This document shows, piece after piece, positions 62,828 to 64,000 of a stretch of DNA of 64,000 nt. The notes under the pieces were generated by a model. The model was not told the DNA's origin. It searched no databases and worked only from the letters and a program-made list of their open reading frames with translations. The DNA is from Yersinia massiliensis (GTDB lineage Bacteria > Pseudomonadota > Gammaproteobacteria > Enterobacterales > Enterobacteriaceae), in NCBI RefSeq assembly GCF_003048255.1, contig NZ_CP028487.1:496001-560000 (forward strand), in the 5' to 3' direction. Both the position numbers and the translations under genes were made by a program. How positions within the stretch are numbered: position 1 is the first letter of the stretch; the number at the start of each line of letters is the position of its first letter.

Positions 62828-63571
62828 TTACTCAACCTCCTTTTTTAGAACAAATGATCCACCATCATTATCAACAGTATCTTTTAGTGCTATATTTTTT
62901 GCTAAAACATTTATATACCTTTTTAGCTCACTATTTTCTTTAGCTATAGCATCAACTTTTTCCGATAAAGTTCTTAACTCACTAATATCCCCTGCAATTT
63001 CTGAAATTGTTTCTATTTGCTCATTTAAATCAAACTGAGTAGATGCTATTTTTTCATTAATTTTACGTTCTACTTTATCTTCAATTACTGCCTTGACACT
63101 TTTGTCAAATTTAATGCTATCCATGTGAGCGTTAACCTCAATTATTGCTTCTTCTCTAGCCATCGCGTTAGATGAATGCTTTACCATGAAAAAAGCGAAT
63201 GCTCCTAAAATCGCATTAATAGCAATAAGTACCGTAATGATTGTTTGATAGAAGCTACTTTGGAATGACCAAAGATCGTCTAGGCTGAGTATTGTACCAT
63301 TTGCAACTAATTCACCGATATGGTGGAGCATTAGTGGATCTTTAAGTGAATTTGGTTCTTTTAAAAAATATTGGTTGCTTAAGCCCAAATATGACAAAAA
63401 TCCGTGCTTCATTGTCAATTGTAAAACAAAAACCCAGCAAAAAAATGTTGCTACAGAGGAAAATAATATAGAGCAAACCGTAATCCATCGATTATGGTAG
63501 CAAATCTTTATTCGCCCAGAGGAATTATTGGGTCCATTGGATTGAGTTGAACCATTTTCAGTAACTGCCAT
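62828..63571 (-). CDS. Two-helix membrane protein with cytosolic coiled coil
   Basis: A 247-residue protein. A polar N-terminus is followed by a transmembrane helix (about 29-51), a roughly 55-residue loop, and a second helix (about 107-130). A long C-terminal coiled coil (about 135-228: KAVIEDKVERKINEKI, LRTLSEKVDAIAKENSELKR) ends in an acidic tail. I do not recognise a family. It is the first gene of the operon; its stop abuts the start of the peptidase gene (TAA-ATG). Topology suits a membrane sensor or anchor that transmits to cytosolic partners. A sigma-70-like promoter lies upstream. Confidence 0.75.
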   Translation of the reverse strand: MAVTENGSTQSNGPNNSSGRIKICYHNRWITVCSILFSSVATFFCWVFVLQLTMKHGFLSYLGLSNQYFLKEPNSLKDPLMLHHIGELVANGTILSLDDLWSFQSSFYQTIITVLIAINAILGAFAFFMVKHSSNAMAREEAIIEVNAHMDSIKFDKSVKAVIEDKVERKINEKIASTQFDLNEQIETISEIAGDISELRTLSEKVDAIAKENSELKRYINVLAKNIALKDTVDNDGGSFVLKKEVE

Positions 63572-63606
63572 TTAAGCAAGCCTATTTTCACTCTAAATTG
63601 TTACTA

Positions 63607-63635
63607 TTATTATCACCTTAAGTGAAGTTGATCAA
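63607..63635 (-). promoter_or_regulatory. Promoter of the three-gene cargo operon
   Basis: On the minus strand TTGATC (-35) and TAATAA (-10) are separated by 17 bp, with the expected start about 30 nt before the membrane-protein ATG. It is opposite in direction to late transcription and not linked to the Ogr site, so the operon can be on in the lysogen. Confidence 0.6.
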
Positions 63636-63661
63636 ATAATATCACTATCGCTAATGTTTGT

Positions 63662-63679
63662 TGTGTGGCGAATGACACA
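63662..63679 (+). promoter_or_regulatory. Ogr/Delta late-activator site upstream of V
   Basis: TGT-GTGGCGAATGAC-ACA fits TGT-N12-ACA, the P2 late activator dyad, and lies upstream of V as P2 promoter PV does. The spacing to the V start (about 55 nt from the dyad centre) is short, so the transcript leader would be very brief or the start slightly shifted. Confidence 0.6.
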
Positions 63680-63725
63680 TTTGAAGTTCATTGTACAGGG
63701 GCTTATCAACAAGCATCCTTTCCCC

Positions 63726-64000
63726 ATGAACACTCAAACCCAACTCACTGAAATTCTGCGCCTACTGCGCAACCTGATCCGTATTGGTACGGTGGTCGAG
63801 GTCGATCTCGACAATGCCCTGTGCCGCGTAGCGACGGGTGACAATACCACCGGCTGGTTAAACTGGCTGACGCTGCGCGCTGGTCAATCGCGATCATGGT
63901 GGGCACCGTCCGAGGGTGAACAGGTGTTGATATTGTCCCTCGGTGGCGAACTCGATACCGCCTTTGTGCTGCCGGGTATTTTCTCTGATGACTTCCCGCC
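63726..64000 (+). CDS. V: Baseplate assembly protein gpV (3' cut by window)
   Basis: The first 91 residues of the P2 gpV family, the tail spike/baseplate protein: N-terminal EILRLLRNLIRIGTVVEVDL, then TGWLNWLTLRAGQSRSWWAPSEGEQV in part and VLPGIFSDDFP, an OB-fold typical of gpV. The reading frame is open to the window end. It marks the return to P2-backbone structural genes, with W, J and I expected next. Confidence 0.92.
   Translation, partial: MNTQTQLTEILRLLRNLIRIGTVVEVDLDNALCRVATGDNTTGWLNWLTLRAGQSRSWWAPSEGEQVLILSLGGELDTAFVLPGIFSDDFP

Noticed and set aside
60639..63571. Restriction-modification system
   Set aside because: No methyltransferase motif (such as a NPPY or PCQ/ENV set) is present in any of the four genes.

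Overview
The window reads as chromosomal DNA of an enterobacterium, most likely Yersinia. It starts inside the RNase P RNA gene (rnpB). It then follows, with local insertions, the E. coli K-12 neighbourhood yhaK/yhaJ-yqjG-yqjF-yqjKEDC-mzrA-yqjA-exuR-exuT-uxaC-uxaA-ygjV-sstT-alx-ygjR-ygjP-rlmG-fadH. The genus call rests on this gene order, the uxaCBA arrangement and an ERIC-type repeat; the species cannot be fixed by eye.

Layout. 1-364 is rnpB. 370-1922 is a small islet (a secreted DUF4354-like protein and a membrane protein) flanked by 23/24-nt direct repeats. 1923-13018 holds an outer-membrane barrel, a LysR/cupin/YahK-like dehydrogenase locus, yhaK, yhaJ, yqjG, the stress-membrane genes yqjF to yqjC, mzrA and yqjA. 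13271-20782 is the hexuronate regulon: regulator exuR, transporter exuT and the catabolic operon uxaC-uxaB-uxaA, which converts galacturonate to 2-keto-3-deoxygluconate. 20956-33730 holds ygjV, sstT, alx with its manganese/pH riboswitch leader, ygjR, ygjP, rlmG, an autotransporter, fadH and an HdeD-like protein. 33900-40352 is a sugar-acid cluster on one strand: an IclR regulator, a KDPG/KDPGal-type aldolase, an MFS transporter, two DgoK-like kinases and an iron alcohol dehydrogenase. An aminotransferase and a divergent MarR regulator follow.

From about 42562 to the right edge lies a P2/186-type prophage, cut off by the window inside baseplate gene V. Its left end is a 3' fragment of tRNA-Ile(CAU), still next to a terminator, so the complete tRNA should be at the far end. 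The lysogeny module is 186-like (CI, Cox/Apl, CII, Fil). It is followed by a HUH replication protein, a cos site, and P2-like structural and lysis genes Q P O N M L X holin lysozyme lysB lysC R S V. Two TGT-N12-ACA late-activator (Ogr/Delta) sites sit where P2 has its P/O and V promoters.

Three places in the prophage hold probable cargo. (1) Between S and V is an AT-rich four-gene block: a PD-(D/E)XK nuclease-like sce7726-family protein preceded by a LexA-box-like site, convergent with a three-gene operon (membrane coiled-coil protein, ImmA/IrrE metalloprotease, beta-family protein) that has its own promoter. This is the strongest candidate for an undescribed defence or conflict system. (2) Between att and int, and co-directional with the repressor and integrase, is a 311-residue protein with an R-x4-H HEPN-like motif. 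(3) In the position of P2 tin/old are a LexA-box gene, a BON-like mini-protein and a three-helix membrane protein.
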